Source of the DNA: Pontibacter ramchanderi
Lineage (GTDB): Bacteria; Bacteroidota; Bacteroidia; Cytophagales; Hymenobacteraceae
NCBI RefSeq assembly: GCF_002846395.1
Contig: NZ_PJMU01000002.1
Location: forward strand, 124,001-188,000
DNA: 64,000 bases
Reading direction: 5' to 3'
The translations under genes were made by a program, and so were the position numbers. The notes under the pieces are model-generated. The model worked only from the letters and a program-made list of their open reading frames with translations. It made no database searches and was not told the origin of the DNA. This document shows, piece after piece, positions 24,441 to 33,024 of this stretch (the stretch's first letter is position 1; every line of letters begins with the position of its first letter).

Positions 24441-26321
24441 TTATTTCAGCTTGCTCAGCTCCTCCCGGAAACCACCGCTCAGGATCGGGTAACGGAGCCA
24501 GCTGCGCGGATCCAGGTTATAGTCATCGAGGTGGAAGCCCGGGGCGTAGCGCTCGCGTTTCCATTGGTTGCGCGACCACAAGGTATAGAACTTGTGCACA
24601 TACGCTTTCAGGGAGTCAACCGGCGCTACGTTCTCTTTCTCTAACTGATCCACCACCTGCTGCGGCGATAGGCGGTCGTGCCAGGCCAGTCGCTCGATCA
24701 TGTTGAGGATTTCGTAGGGCATCAGGTCCTTTTCGTCCGTCTGGTTCTCGGAAGAAGGGCGCAGCTCGGCGGTAGGCTGCAGGTTGTTTACGTAATCCAG
24801 CCCCAGGTAGCCCAGCTCCTCCTGCATCCAGATAAGGAACTGGCGGATGAAGGATTTGTCTATACCTGCTATCGGGGAGATGCTGCCGGCCGTGTCGCCA
24901 TCCATGGTAGCATAACCCACCGCTGCCTCACTTCGGTTGGAGGTTGCCAGCAGCAGGGCATTATTGATATTGGCTAGCATCCAGATAGCGGGGGCGCGCA
25001 CACGGGCCTGAATATTCTGCAAGGTCACATCGTCGTGCTCCCAGGTCAGCTCACGCGAGAGCGCTTTTTCTATTTTGGAGGTATAGCCCTGCACTTCGTC
25101 GTCGATGGTCCAATCATAGAACACGGCCCCAATCGACTCGGCCAACTCTTTGGCAGAGGTATAGGTAGCGTCAGAAGAGTTAACGGTACCCTGATAGGCA
25201 CAGGTTAGGATGCGGCCTACAAGTTCCTTTACCACACGTTCCTGCGGCAGCTCCTCGAAGCACTCAGCGTCCTCCAGCGAGAACATGCGGGCTTTCGTCA
25301 CAAATCCGGTCACGCCCAGGCTATCGACACCGCGGCGCACCATTTCGGCCACCGCCACCGCACAGCACGACGAGTCGGCACCCCCGCTCAGCGACAGCAC
25401 AAAGCCTCGGCTGCGGCTCTTGCGCATGTAGTCGAACAGGGCCAGGCTCAGAGCGGCGATCAGCTCGGCATTCTCATCGATGGGCGGCAGGTACTCAATT
25501 GTCTCGGCAATTTCGGGGTTGGGACCAAAGCTCACCTCTGCACATTCCAGGTCCACGTCTTTGAAACACAGCAGCTCGTTACGTCGAATCAATTTGCCGT
25601 TCTGGGCGATCAGTACTTCCCCGTCAAAGATCACACGGCCTGACTCATTTCCAAGCAGGTTCGCATACAGGTAAGCGCATTGATATTTTTTGGAAGCCTC
25701 TACTACGAGGCGGTGGCGAAGGTCGGTTTTGCTTAGGGCAAAGTGGCTGGCACTCGGATTCAGGATCAACTGCACGCCCTTCTGCATGTGGCGCTCAGCA
25801 GGGCGGTTCGGTCGCCAGGCGTCTTCGCATATCTCAAAGGCATACTTCACGCCTTTCTCTTCATACACCAGGTCGCCGATCGGGTAGCGCTTTCCCTTCA
25901 TTTCAAACTCGTCCACCACATCGGCAGGCCACGGTGTGAACCAACGCGGTTCGTAGTGTATGCCGTCGCGGGCAAGGAACTGTTTGGCGGTAAAGCCTAC
26001 GATCTCTTTATTTTTGATGACACAGGCCGTATTGAATACCTCCTGCCCAATGATCACATGTACACCCAGGCACACTGTCATGTTATCGCACCACTCCTTT
26101 ACCTGAAGCAGCTTGTCGAACGTCTCTTCAGCAAACCAGGGGTGCAGAAACATGTCTTCGCAGCCGTAGCCTGTAATGCAAAGCTCAGGCAGCAGCAGGA
26201 TGTCCACGTTTCGGGTGCTTGCCTCGATGATGGCAGATCGGATATTGAGCAGGTTGGCTTCCCAGTCAAGCGGGGTCTGATTCAGGGCGGCCCCGGCCAG
26301 TATCAGTCTTGTTTCTTCCAT
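24441..26321 (-). CDS. nadE: Glutamine-dependent NAD+ synthetase
   Basis: The start at 26321 gives about 626 residues. The N-terminal half is a nitrilase-type glutaminase with the triad Glu46 (LLLPELCITGYG), Lys113 (TAKQFLARDG) and Cys165 (FEICEDAW). The C-terminal half is an ATP-pyrophosphatase NAD synthetase with SLSGGADSSCCAV. It amidates nicotinic acid adenine dinucleotide to NAD+ using ammonia released from glutamine. It is a stand-alone gene with its own strong terminator. An upstream TTG start would add 11 unconserved residues. Confidence 0.95.
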   Translation of the reverse strand: MEETRLILAGAALNQTPLDWEANLLNIRSAIIEASTRNVDILLLPELCITGYGCEDMFLHPWFAEETFDKLLQVKEWCDNMTVCLGVHVIIGQEVFNTACVIKNKEIVGFTAKQFLARDGIHYEPRWFTPWPADVVDEFEMKGKRYPIGDLVYEEKGVKYAFEICEDAWRPNRPAERHMQKGVQLILNPSASHFALSKTDLRHRLVVEASKKYQCAYLYANLLGNESGRVIFDGEVLIAQNGKLIRRNELLCFKDVDLECAEVSFGPNPEIAETIEYLPPIDENAELIAALSLALFDYMRKSRSRGFVLSLSGGADSSCCAVAVAEMVRRGVDSLGVTGFVTKARMFSLEDAECFEELPQERVVKELVGRILTCAYQGTVNSSDATYTSAKELAESIGAVFYDWTIDDEVQGYTSKIEKALSRELTWEHDDVTLQNIQARVRAPAIWMLANINNALLLATSNRSEAAVGYATMDGDTAGSISPIAGIDKSFIRQFLIWMQEELGYLGLDYVNNLQPTAELRPSSENQTDEKDLMPYEILNMIERLAWHDRLSPQQVVDQLEKENVAPVDSLKAYVHKFYTLWSRNQWKRERYAPGFHLDDYNLDPRSWLRYPILSGGFREELSKLK

Positions 26322-26497
26322 AGTGTGTTCTCTAACGCAACAATACGGAAGCAAGTTAAGCTTTGGCAGCCAAATAACGAACGCTTAAGCCTAAACAGGT
26401 ATAGCCTGATGCTCAAACAGCCCAATAAGTAATAAAAGGAGGTAAAAGGAAGGGTTGGGTCGGATGCGCGTAGAATCAGGTCAAAAGTGTTTCGCCC

Positions 26498-27241
26498 TTA
26501 GCTGATATTCAGCACATCCAATGCCTTTTCGGCGGCAGCCTGGTCGGCCTTTTTCTTGGAGAGGCCCACGCCCACGGCCACTGGCTTATCGTTCAGGTAG
26601 ATCTCGCAGGTAAACTCGGTGGTATTGCCCTGGTTCTTACGGTTCACGATCTCAAAGCGGATCTCGGCATTCTGGCTTTGCGCCCACTCAATGAGCTTAC
26701 TTTTGAAGTTGGAGGTTGTGTTGACCAGTTTGTGCAGGTCTATGTGCGGCTTGATGAGCTTGCCCAGGATAAACTGCCGGGTTGTGGTATAGCCTTTGTC
26801 CAAATATATTGCGCCCACCAGCGCCTCCAGTGCGTTGCCGTGCACTGATTTGTGACGTGTGCCCTGTCCCCCGGAAGTATCGACTTTAACGAGCAGGTTC
26901 AGGCCTATTTTGATGGCAATATGATTGAGTGACTCACGGTTCACGATCCGTGAGCGCATCTCTGTCATAAAGCCCTCGTCTTCGTAAGGAAATTTCTTGA
27001 AAAGCAATTCCGCGACCACCGTACCTAACACCGCATCGCCCAAAAACTCCAGTCGCTCGTTGGTATCGTGCTTGCTGGCCAGGTTTTGACGCGCAAAGGA
27101 CGTGTGTGTGAGCGCCAGTTTGTACAGGCGTATGTTGTCGGGTGTGCTGCCAATAATTCCGGAAATGGCGCGCACTAACTCTCTATCCTTGGTAAATAGG
27201 CTGTGATAGAAGCGCCGTACTGGTTTTATTGGACCAAACAC
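26498..27241 (-). CDS. rnc: Ribonuclease III
   Basis: This 247-residue enzyme has an RNase III domain (about 20-150) with the signature NERLEFLGDAVLGTVVAELL (Glu65, Asp69) and a C-terminal double-stranded RNA-binding domain ending KKADQAAAEKALDVL. It processes rRNA and other double-stranded RNA. At the second metal site the Asp of E. coli (ADTVEAL) is Asn136 here (GNALEAL) while Glu139 is kept. It begins with GTG directly after the fabF stop codon, so translation is probably coupled. Confidence 0.95.
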   Translation of the reverse strand: MFGPIKPVRRFYHSLFTKDRELVRAISGIIGSTPDNIRLYKLALTHTSFARQNLASKHDTNERLEFLGDAVLGTVVAELLFKKFPYEDEGFMTEMRSRIVNRESLNHIAIKIGLNLLVKVDTSGGQGTRHKSVHGNALEALVGAIYLDKGYTTTRQFILGKLIKPHIDLHKLVNTTSNFKSKLIEWAQSQNAEIRFEIVNRKNQGNTTEFTCEIYLNDKPVAVGVGLSKKKADQAAAEKALDVLNIS

Positions 27242-28495
27242 TTAGTCGATAAATTGACGGAATAAAACGGAAGTATTGTGTCCACCGAAACCGAAGGTGT
27301 TGCTCAACGCCACTTTCACTTCGCGCTCCTGCGCTTTGTTGAATGTAAAGTTAAGACCTGGGTCAAAACTCTCATCATCTGTAAAGTGGTTGATCGTAGG
27401 CGGCACCAGGTTGTTTTGGATCGACATGATCGCGGCGATCGCCTCGATCGCACCTGCCGCACCCAACAAGTGACCTGTCATTGACTTGGTCGAGCTGATG
27501 TTGAGTTTATAGGCGTGGTCACCAAAAACTGTTTGGATGGCTTTCACCTCGCTGATATCTCCGAGTGGCGTAGAAGTACCGTGCACGTTGATGTAATCTA
27601 CCTCCTCTGGTTTGATGTTGGCATCGCGCAGCACGTTTTTCATCACGTTCAGGGCACCCATTCCATCCGGATGCGGCGCTGTGATGTGATACGCGTCTGC
27701 GGACATACCGCCACCGATCACCTCGGCGTAGATTTTGGCGCCACGTGCTTTGGCATGCTCGTACTCTTCCAGGATAAGGGCACCTGCACCTTCACCCAGC
27801 ACAAAACCATCGCGGTCTTTGTCGAATGGACGGGAGGCTGTTTCCGGAGAGTCGTTGCGCTCTGAAAGGGCTTTCAAGGCATTGAAGCCTCCTATACCTG
27901 CTTCGGTTACAGCCGCCTCTGAGCCACCGGTTACCACCACATCGGCCATACCCAGACGGATATAGTTAAACGAGTCGATGATAGCGTTGGTAGCAGATGC
28001 ACAGGCAGAAACCGTTACGAAGTTAGGTCCACGGAAGCCGTACTTAATTGAAATGTGTCCGGCGCTGATGTCCGCGATCATCTTCGGGATGAAGAAAGGA
28101 TTGAATCGCGGCGTACCGTCACCGTTGGCAAAGTTCACGCACTCCTCCTGAAAAGTACGCAGACCGCCAATGCCAGAGCCCCAGATCACGCCTACGCGGT
28201 CGGGGTTGACGTTCCCCTCGATCAGGTTCGCGTCCTGAACCGCCTCGTCAGCCACCACCATGGCGAACTGCGAGAACAGGTCCATTTTACGCGCTTCCTT
28301 ACGGTCGAAGTAATTTTCAGGATCGTATCCCTTTACTTCACAGGCAAACTGGGTCTTAAACTTACTCGCATCAAAGCGTGTAATAGGCGCAGCTCCACTC
28401 ACACCATTGGCAAGCCCGTTCCAGTACGCTGCAACGTTGTTTCCAAGTGGGGTGAGTGCGCCAAGCCCTGTAACTACAACTCTCTTAAGCTCCAT
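27242..28495 (-). CDS. fabF: Beta-ketoacyl-ACP synthase II
   Basis: This 417-residue condensing enzyme extends acyl-ACP with malonyl-ACP in type II fatty-acid synthesis. The active-site Cys165 lies in VTVSACASATNAI, and the two His lie in HGTSTPLGD and MTGHLLGAAGAIEA. Length and order match FabF. It follows acpP by 62 bp and runs straight into rnc, the common Bacteroidota cluster acpP-fabF-rnc. Confidence 0.97.
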   Translation of the reverse strand: MELKRVVVTGLGALTPLGNNVAAYWNGLANGVSGAAPITRFDASKFKTQFACEVKGYDPENYFDRKEARKMDLFSQFAMVVADEAVQDANLIEGNVNPDRVGVIWGSGIGGLRTFQEECVNFANGDGTPRFNPFFIPKMIADISAGHISIKYGFRGPNFVTVSACASATNAIIDSFNYIRLGMADVVVTGGSEAAVTEAGIGGFNALKALSERNDSPETASRPFDKDRDGFVLGEGAGALILEEYEHAKARGAKIYAEVIGGGMSADAYHITAPHPDGMGALNVMKNVLRDANIKPEEVDYINVHGTSTPLGDISEVKAIQTVFGDHAYKLNISSTKSMTGHLLGAAGAIEAIAAIMSIQNNLVPPTINHFTDDESFDPGLNFTFNKAQEREVKVALSNTFGFGGHNTSVLFRQFID

Positions 28496-28557
28496 AAGCT
28501 GTTAGTAGAGGATAGATAGTAAAAATTACTTAATACAATAAGGTAATCGGGGTTATA

Positions 28558-28794
28558 TTACTTTGCGTGCTCTTCCAGGTAGCTGATCGCCTGACCTACA
28601 GTGGCAATGTTCTCAGCCTGGTCATCTGGAATAGATACGTTGAATTCTTTCTCGAATTCCATGATAAGCTCTACTGTATCCAGTGAATCTGCGCCAAGGT
28701 CATTTGTGAAGCTAGCCTCTGGAGTAACTTCTGACTCTTCAACACCAAGCTTATCGATGATGATAGCCTTTACTTTTTCTGCGATTTCTGACAT
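28558..28794 (-). CDS. acpP: Acyl carrier protein
   Basis: This 78-residue acidic protein carries the phosphopantetheine site Ser37 in [16 protein letters not shown]. It shuttles acyl chains for fatty-acid and lipid synthesis. It is the first gene of the acpP-fabF-rnc cluster. Upstream on the minus strand a TTTG and a TTTCTTTG lie about 20 bp apart (around 28822-28855), an imperfect match to the phylum promoter. Confidence 0.98.
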   Translation of the reverse strand: MSEIAEKVKAIIIDKLGVEESEVTPEASFTNDLGADSLDTVELIMEFEKEFNVSIPDDQAENIATVGQAISYLEEHAK

Positions 28795-28923
28795 TTTTTC
28801 TTATAGTTTATTAAAACACTGTGCAAAGAAATGTAATTAGGCAGACAATGTCAAAAAAAATTGCTGTATTCGGTAAGTGATAAAAGTTTTTGACTTAAAG
28901 GTCGTTTTCCGATGCCATGTTTA

Positions 28924-28931
28924 TAAATTTG
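28924..28931 (+). promoter_or_regulatory. Candidate -7 box for the IPExxxVDY-pyk pair
   Basis: TAAATTTG fits TAnnTTTG and lies 23 bp before the ATG of the gene at 28954. No -33 box at standard spacing was found. Confidence 0.5.
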
Positions 28932-28953
28932 CAATTACGCTGTTTAGTAGCCC

Positions 28954-29385
28954 ATGAAAACACTGCACCTGGACATTGAGTATGATTTCGGCTTCGCCCT
29001 TTTTGGCGTGGTGGCTTCATGCCGCGATTACAAGATGGCCTGGTCGCTCAACCGCCTGCTGAGCCTAAACCTTACCCGCCAGCAGGACCTGTGCTACGAA
29101 ACGACAGACCGGCAAAAGATGTACATCTCGCATTTTGAGCACCACGACTTCCATAGCACTGTGCGGCTGTTCCGCAACAGAGCGCTGGGTATACTGGCTT
29201 CCAAAAAGCCCTTTATGCTGCCCGATGTAAAGGAGTACGATTATATTCTGCAGATTACAGGGGCGCTGCAGCATTACCTTCATCCGCAGGAACTCCTAAG
29301 GAGGCTTCAAACCCTGCCCATGATTCAATACACGAAACAATTCGACCCACTTACACTTAAGAACAAGGAACACTTATTATTCTGA
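28954..29385 (+). CDS. IPExxxVDY-family protein
   Basis: This 143-residue cytosolic protein ends three bases before the pyk start. It matches the small Bacteroidota family named for an IPExxxVDY motif and typically encoded directly before pyk. Here the motif reads LPDVKEYDY (residues 89-97), a variant form. The protein has no membrane segment or known catalytic motif. Tight linkage suggests coupled expression with pyruvate kinase and possibly a regulatory role; that is an inference from position. Confidence 0.8.
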   Translation: MKTLHLDIEYDFGFALFGVVASCRDYKMAWSLNRLLSLNLTRQQDLCYETTDRQKMYISHFEHHDFHSTVRLFRNRALGILASKKPFMLPDVKEYDYILQITGALQHYLHPQELLRRLQTLPMIQYTKQFDPLTLKNKEHLLF

Positions 29386-29388
29386 TAT

Positions 29389-30816
29389 ATGAAGATAGTC
29401 TTCAACAAGACCAAAGTACTGGCCACTGTTGGCCCTGCCAGCAATACCTTTGACCGTCTGCTAGCACTGGTGCAGGAAGGCGTAGATGCATTCCGCCTGA
29501 ATTTTTCGCATGGAGAACACGAAGAACACCTGCAGGTAATAGAGCACATCCGCGAATTAAACCGTCGCTTCAACACCAACGTCTGCATTGTGCAGGATTT
29601 GCAGGGTCCGAAGATCCGCATTGGCGAAGTGGAGAATGGCGGCGTAGAAATAAAAGAAGGGCAGCGCATCTTGCTGCGTTGCGACGGTTCCGTTAGCAAC
29701 CACGAGCACCTGGGCACCAGCTATACCGCCCTGGCCAAAGACGTAAACCCAGGCGACACCATCTTGCTCGATGATGGCAAGCTGGAACTGAAAGTAGTCT
29801 CTACTGATAAGGAATGCCTTGTAGAGGCCGATGTGAAATACGGCGGCGTTGTAAAACCCCGCAAGGGCATTAACCTGCCCGACTCTTCGGTATCGGCCCC
29901 TTCCATGACCGAGAAAGACATCCGTGACCTGCACTTCGGGCTGGACCATGACATTGAGTGGGTCGCCCTGTCTTTTGTTCGTAAGGTAGAGGACGTAATG
30001 GAGATCAAGCGCATCATCAAAGAGCGTGGCAAAGACACCCGTGTGATCGCCAAAATTGAGAAGCCAGAGGCTATCCGCAACATCGACGCCATCATTGCCG
30101 CTGCCGATGCCCTGATGGTGGCCCGCGGCGACCTGGGCGTTGAGACAGGTATGGAGCGCGTGCCGATGCTGCAGAAAATGATTGTGGAGAAGTGCAACAA
30201 GGCCGCCAAACCGGTAATCATTGCGACCCAGATGATGGAGAGCATGATCGTGAATCCAAAGCCGACCCGCGCCGAAACCAATGACGTGGCCAATGCCGTG
30301 ATCGACGGTGCCGACACGCTGATGCTAAGCGCCGAAACAGCAGTAGGTGCTTACCCGGTTGAAACGATCCGTTCTATGAACTTAACCATTAGCGAAGTAG
30401 AGCGTCAGGCCGAGATCTTCAACAAAACATACATCCTGAACCCGCACTCACAGACGTTCTACAATGACAGCCTGGTAGCAAACGCCTGTAACCTAGCCCG
30501 CGATACTAACGCCCGCGCCGTGATCGGCATGACCAAATCAGGGTATACCGCTTTCCAGCTGGCGAAGTACCGCACGAAGGCCGACATCTTTATTTTCACA
30601 GAGAACGAACGCTTGCTCAACACACTTAACCTGGTATGGGGGGTTCGCGGCTTTTATTACGACAAGTTTGAGTCTACTGACGCCACTATTGAGGATATCA
30701 AGCAGATGCTCCTGAAGGCAGGTTACCTGAACAAGGGCGATGTGTTCATCAATACGGCGAGCATGCCGATCTATGAGCAGAAGCGCACGAACATGATTAA
30801 ACTGAGTATCGCCTAG
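29389..30816 (+). CDS. pyk: Pyruvate kinase
   Basis: This 475-residue glycolytic enzyme transfers phosphate from phosphoenolpyruvate to ADP. Seen are KTKVLATVGPASN at the start, the FRLNFSHGEHEEH substrate loop, QDLQGPKIRIGEV, the IAKIEKPEAIRNIDAII active-site Lys segment, ARGDLGVETG, and AKPVIIATQMMESM. The C-terminal regulatory domain is complete. A strong hairpin terminator follows. Confidence 0.98.
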   Translation: MKIVFNKTKVLATVGPASNTFDRLLALVQEGVDAFRLNFSHGEHEEHLQVIEHIRELNRRFNTNVCIVQDLQGPKIRIGEVENGGVEIKEGQRILLRCDGSVSNHEHLGTSYTALAKDVNPGDTILLDDGKLELKVVSTDKECLVEADVKYGGVVKPRKGINLPDSSVSAPSMTEKDIRDLHFGLDHDIEWVALSFVRKVEDVMEIKRIIKERGKDTRVIAKIEKPEAIRNIDAIIAAADALMVARGDLGVETGMERVPMLQKMIVEKCNKAAKPVIIATQMMESMIVNPKPTRAETNDVANAVIDGADTLMLSAETAVGAYPVETIRSMNLTISEVERQAEIFNKTYILNPHSQTFYNDSLVANACNLARDTNARAVIGMTKSGYTAFQLAKYRTKADIFIFTENERLLNTLNLVWGVRGFYYDKFESTDATIEDIKQMLLKAGYLNKGDVFINTASMPIYEQKRTNMIKLSIA

Positions 30817-30838
30817 TTTTAGGCTAATACCTTTTCAA

Positions 30839-30876
30839 AATCCTGCGGTTGACGTATCAGCCGCAGGATTTTTTTA
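30839..30876 (+). terminator. Terminator of pyk
   Basis: AATCCTGCGG pairs with CCGCAGGATT and is followed by a run of seven T. Confidence 0.85.
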
Positions 30877-31055
30877 TTTAAAGGGGATTTTCAATTGGAG
30901 TTCTGTGATACCTGGAGGTATAGCGTAGTTTGCTTCTCTGTTGTGATGCCTTAAGTAGCTGCATCGTGTTCATGGCGCGAGCGTCTACATATCCCTGTTT
31001 AGCGGGGCCCTCGATCACCAAGATCCTTACAGGATGACAAAACGGAAGTATGAAA

Positions 31056-31104
31056 AGTCCTCCTTGGGGGTAGGGGCCCTCGACAAAGAGGGGGGCAGGG
31101 GGAT
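31056..31104. repeat. Solo copy of the DUF559-element repeat
   Basis: TCCTCC, GGGGGTAGGGGCCC and CTCGACAAAGAGGGG match in order the right arm of the DUF559 element at 4499-4560. No second complementary arm or endonuclease gene lies nearby. Confidence 0.7.
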
Positions 31105-31164
31105 GACGGTATTGTTAAACTATACAGCAGCTACAGCGACTATAGCTGAGAAGTGGCAGCTAAA

Positions 31165-31205
31165 GGTTCCATCCCTTAGACAAGGAGGGGTTAGGGGGTG
31201 GTTCG
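31165..31205. repeat. Second GC-rich repeat, related variant
   Basis: ATCCCTTAGACAAGGAGGGG continues into TTAGGGGGTGGTT. Its GACAAGGAGGGG core parallels GACAAAGAGGGG of the copy 96 bp upstream, in direct orientation. Confidence 0.6.
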
Positions 31206-31346
31206 GCCCGGCCTAGCGTTGGATGGCATTTATTTACAAGTATGCAATCACTAAACTCAACGATCCATACCTGCATGATTGAACAATCAAAAGGGATGCC
31301 CGGAGGTGAATCCCAACTTTTGAACGTTCCTGACTGAAAACACAAA

Positions 31347-31372
31347 AAGCCTTACACGCATGTGTAAGGCTT
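31347..31372 (-). terminator. Terminator of rpsT
   Basis: AAGCCTTACAC and GTGTAAGGCTT form a perfect 11-bp stem. On the minus strand a T-run follows. Confidence 0.85.
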
Positions 31373-31395
31373 CGGAAAGGTATTCCAGCAAAAAA

Positions 31396-31656
31396 CTAGG
31401 CTGCAGCCAGGCCGTTAACGAACTTAGCCAGTTTCGACTTGTTGTTAGCAGCTTTGTTTTTGTGGATGATGTTTTTCTTTGCCAGACGGTCAAGCATAGA
31501 AGAAACTGTCTTGTACAGTTCTTGCGCCTCGGCCTGGTCAGTAGTGCCTTTCAGCCTTTTGATGAAAGTACGAGTAGTTTTCGCCTGATATCTGTTACGA
31601 AGACGTTTCGCGTCGTTAGATCTGATTCTCTTTAATGCCGACTTGTGATTAGCCAT
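31396..31656 (-). CDS. rpsT: 30S ribosomal protein S20
   Basis: This 86-residue, very basic protein begins MANHKSALKRIRSNDAKRLRN, the S20 hallmark, and continues as a helical bundle that binds 16S rRNA. It is a single-gene unit with a clear promoter upstream and a terminator downstream. It contains no TATACCTG words, in keeping with other highly expressed genes here. Confidence 0.98.
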   Translation of the reverse strand: MANHKSALKRIRSNDAKRLRNRYQAKTTRTFIKRLKGTTDQAEAQELYKTVSSMLDRLAKKNIIHKNKAANNKSKLAKFVNGLAAA

Positions 31657-31704
31657 GTTATTTTATACTAATTAAAATTTCGTTGCGTATCCTAAATGAG
31701 TTTG

Positions 31705-31736
31705 CAAAGATATATTCTTTGAAATTAAATTCCAAA
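31705..31736 (-). promoter_or_regulatory. Promoter of rpsT
   Basis: On the minus strand a TTTG (31733-31736) is followed after 20 bp by TATCTTTG (31705-31712), an excellent match to the Bacteroidota TTTG/TAnnTTTG promoter. It would give a leader of about 45 nt. Confidence 0.75.
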
Positions 31737-32004
31737 GCCTCTCCACTATAAAAAAAGCCCGGTCAGGTATTTATCCGTGTGCTGGAATCAATCCGGCCTA
31801 AATACTTAATCTTAGCTGGCCCAAAATTACACTTAATTAGCCCGAATACCATAGCACAGTTGACTTTCTTTCTGCCGTTTGCTATTAATTGTCAGCTCCG
31901 GCGTTTGTCTAATGCTTCAACCCGTAAAGCTCACAGTAAACAGAAAAGCCTGAGTCCACAGCTTTCGCCGCAGCCCCAGGCTTGCTCTTCAACTAAAGGC
32001 TAGC
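31737..32004. other. Non-coding gap upstream of rpsT
   Basis: Apart from a weak hairpin near 31946-31984 (AAGCCTG with CAGGCTT), which could terminate the lipoprotein gene at 32005, I see nothing recognisable here. Confidence 0.4.
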
Positions 32005-32415
32005 TTAGTTGTTTCTTCTTTCTACGTCGACATCCACATCGATATCACCGATGCGCTTCTGTACCTTGTCTTCTGTGCGCTTCCAGCTGTCTTTCACTTC
32101 CTGCCACTCGCGCTTGGCTTCATCATCCCAGGTATCGCTTTTAGCGTCCAACTCAGCTTCTCGGCGGTTGTATTCCGCTTTCATTTCACGCCACTCTTCT
32201 TCGGTGGCTGTCTCGGCGCGAGAAGACTGTTCATCTACCCATACCGCAAATTCATCGTATTCGCGCTCGGCTTCTGCACCGGTTTCGTTCATTTCTACCT
32301 GCGCTTCGTCAATTTCGCTGTTCGTTTCGGTGCGGGTTTCGGAATTACAGGCAAAGGTAAATGCACTAACTGTTAGCGCCATACCTAGTACTTTCAGATT
32401 TGATTTTATATTCAT
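32005..32415 (-). CDS. Acidic coiled-coil lipoprotein (paralogue A)
   Basis: This 136-residue protein has a lipoprotein signal with lipobox TFAC (Cys23). The rest is highly charged and helical, with Glu/Trp repeats: FAVWVDEQSSRAETATEEEW and SDTWDDEAKREWQEVKDSW. It is closely related to the next gene upstream (32533-32901), so the two arose by tandem duplication. No family name is recognised. Envelope stress or wall-spacing roles are possible but unproven. Confidence 0.8.
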   Translation of the reverse strand: MNIKSNLKVLGMALTVSAFTFACNSETRTETNSEIDEAQVEMNETGAEAEREYDEFAVWVDEQSSRAETATEEEWREMKAEYNRREAELDAKSDTWDDEAKREWQEVKDSWKRTEDKVQKRIGDIDVDVDVERRNN

Positions 32416-32532
32416 CTTGTAATTAGCATTGGTTATAATGCCTTATACGACACTGTTAGCATTTGGAATATAAATATTCAAAGTAAAGCATATAAATGTA
32501 TAGCATTCTGCTATATAGTGTTGTATGGGATT

Positions 32533-32901
32533 CTATTGCCCACCTTCTTCCGGCTCCACTTCAAACTCCGGTTCTTCATCAGTGGCCCTGAACCTGGTAT
32601 TGGCCCGACCGACTGTCTCCTGCCACTGGGTGCGCACTTTTTCCCACTCCGCTTTGGTCTGGTCGTCCCAGTCGGCGCTGCGTTTCTCTATTTCGGTGGC
32701 TTTGTAGTTGTACTCCGCCTCCATCTCATTCCATTCCTCTTCAGTGGCTGTCTCGGCCCGTTTGCTGTTCTCGTCTACCCAAGCCGAAAATTCCTCTACC
32801 TCCCGATTGGCACTATGCCGTGTTTCGGAAGTACAGGCCATTACCAGGCACGCCAGCAGGCAGGCCAGCGCGCACGATTTTATATGTTTCATAAACTTCA
32901 T
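32533..32901 (-). CDS. Acidic coiled-coil lipoprotein (paralogue B)
   Basis: Starting at 32901 (MKFMKHIKSCALACLLACLV) this is a 122-residue lipoprotein with lipobox VMAC. It repeats the layout of the neighbour at 32005-32415: FSAWVDENSKRAETATEEEW and SADWDDQTKAEWEKVRTQW. The RAETATEEEW block is identical in both. The upstream Met at 32952 would add 17 residues before the signal and is unlikely; an ATG at 32892 is also possible. Function unknown. Confidence 0.78.
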   Translation of the reverse strand: MKFMKHIKSCALACLLACLVMACTSETRHSANREVEEFSAWVDENSKRAETATEEEWNEMEAEYNYKATEIEKRSADWDDQTKAEWEKVRTQWQETVGRANTRFRATDEEPEFEVEPEEGGQ

Positions 32902-33024
32902 CTTCTTCTGTTCTGTTAGTGTTCTATAGAGAGTACGACAAAAGCGGCCCACAGATAGGGCAGTAAATATAGAAAGACTGTAATTTTGAATTTTTCGTAT
33001 TAATTACAAATACCCTTACGCTCC

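Larger units (their letters stand above)
30877..31346. other. Non-coding gap with GC-rich solo repeats
   Basis: No credible gene lies here. The stretch has a fragment resembling the 9761-9889 repeat (30973-31015) and two GC-rich repeat copies (31056-31104 and 31165-31205) related to the DUF559-element arms. A 60-codon open frame across the repeats is rejected. Confidence 0.6.

Noticed and set aside
31034..31216. 60-codon open frame across repeats
   Set aside because: It is formed by the two GC-rich repeats and has no support.
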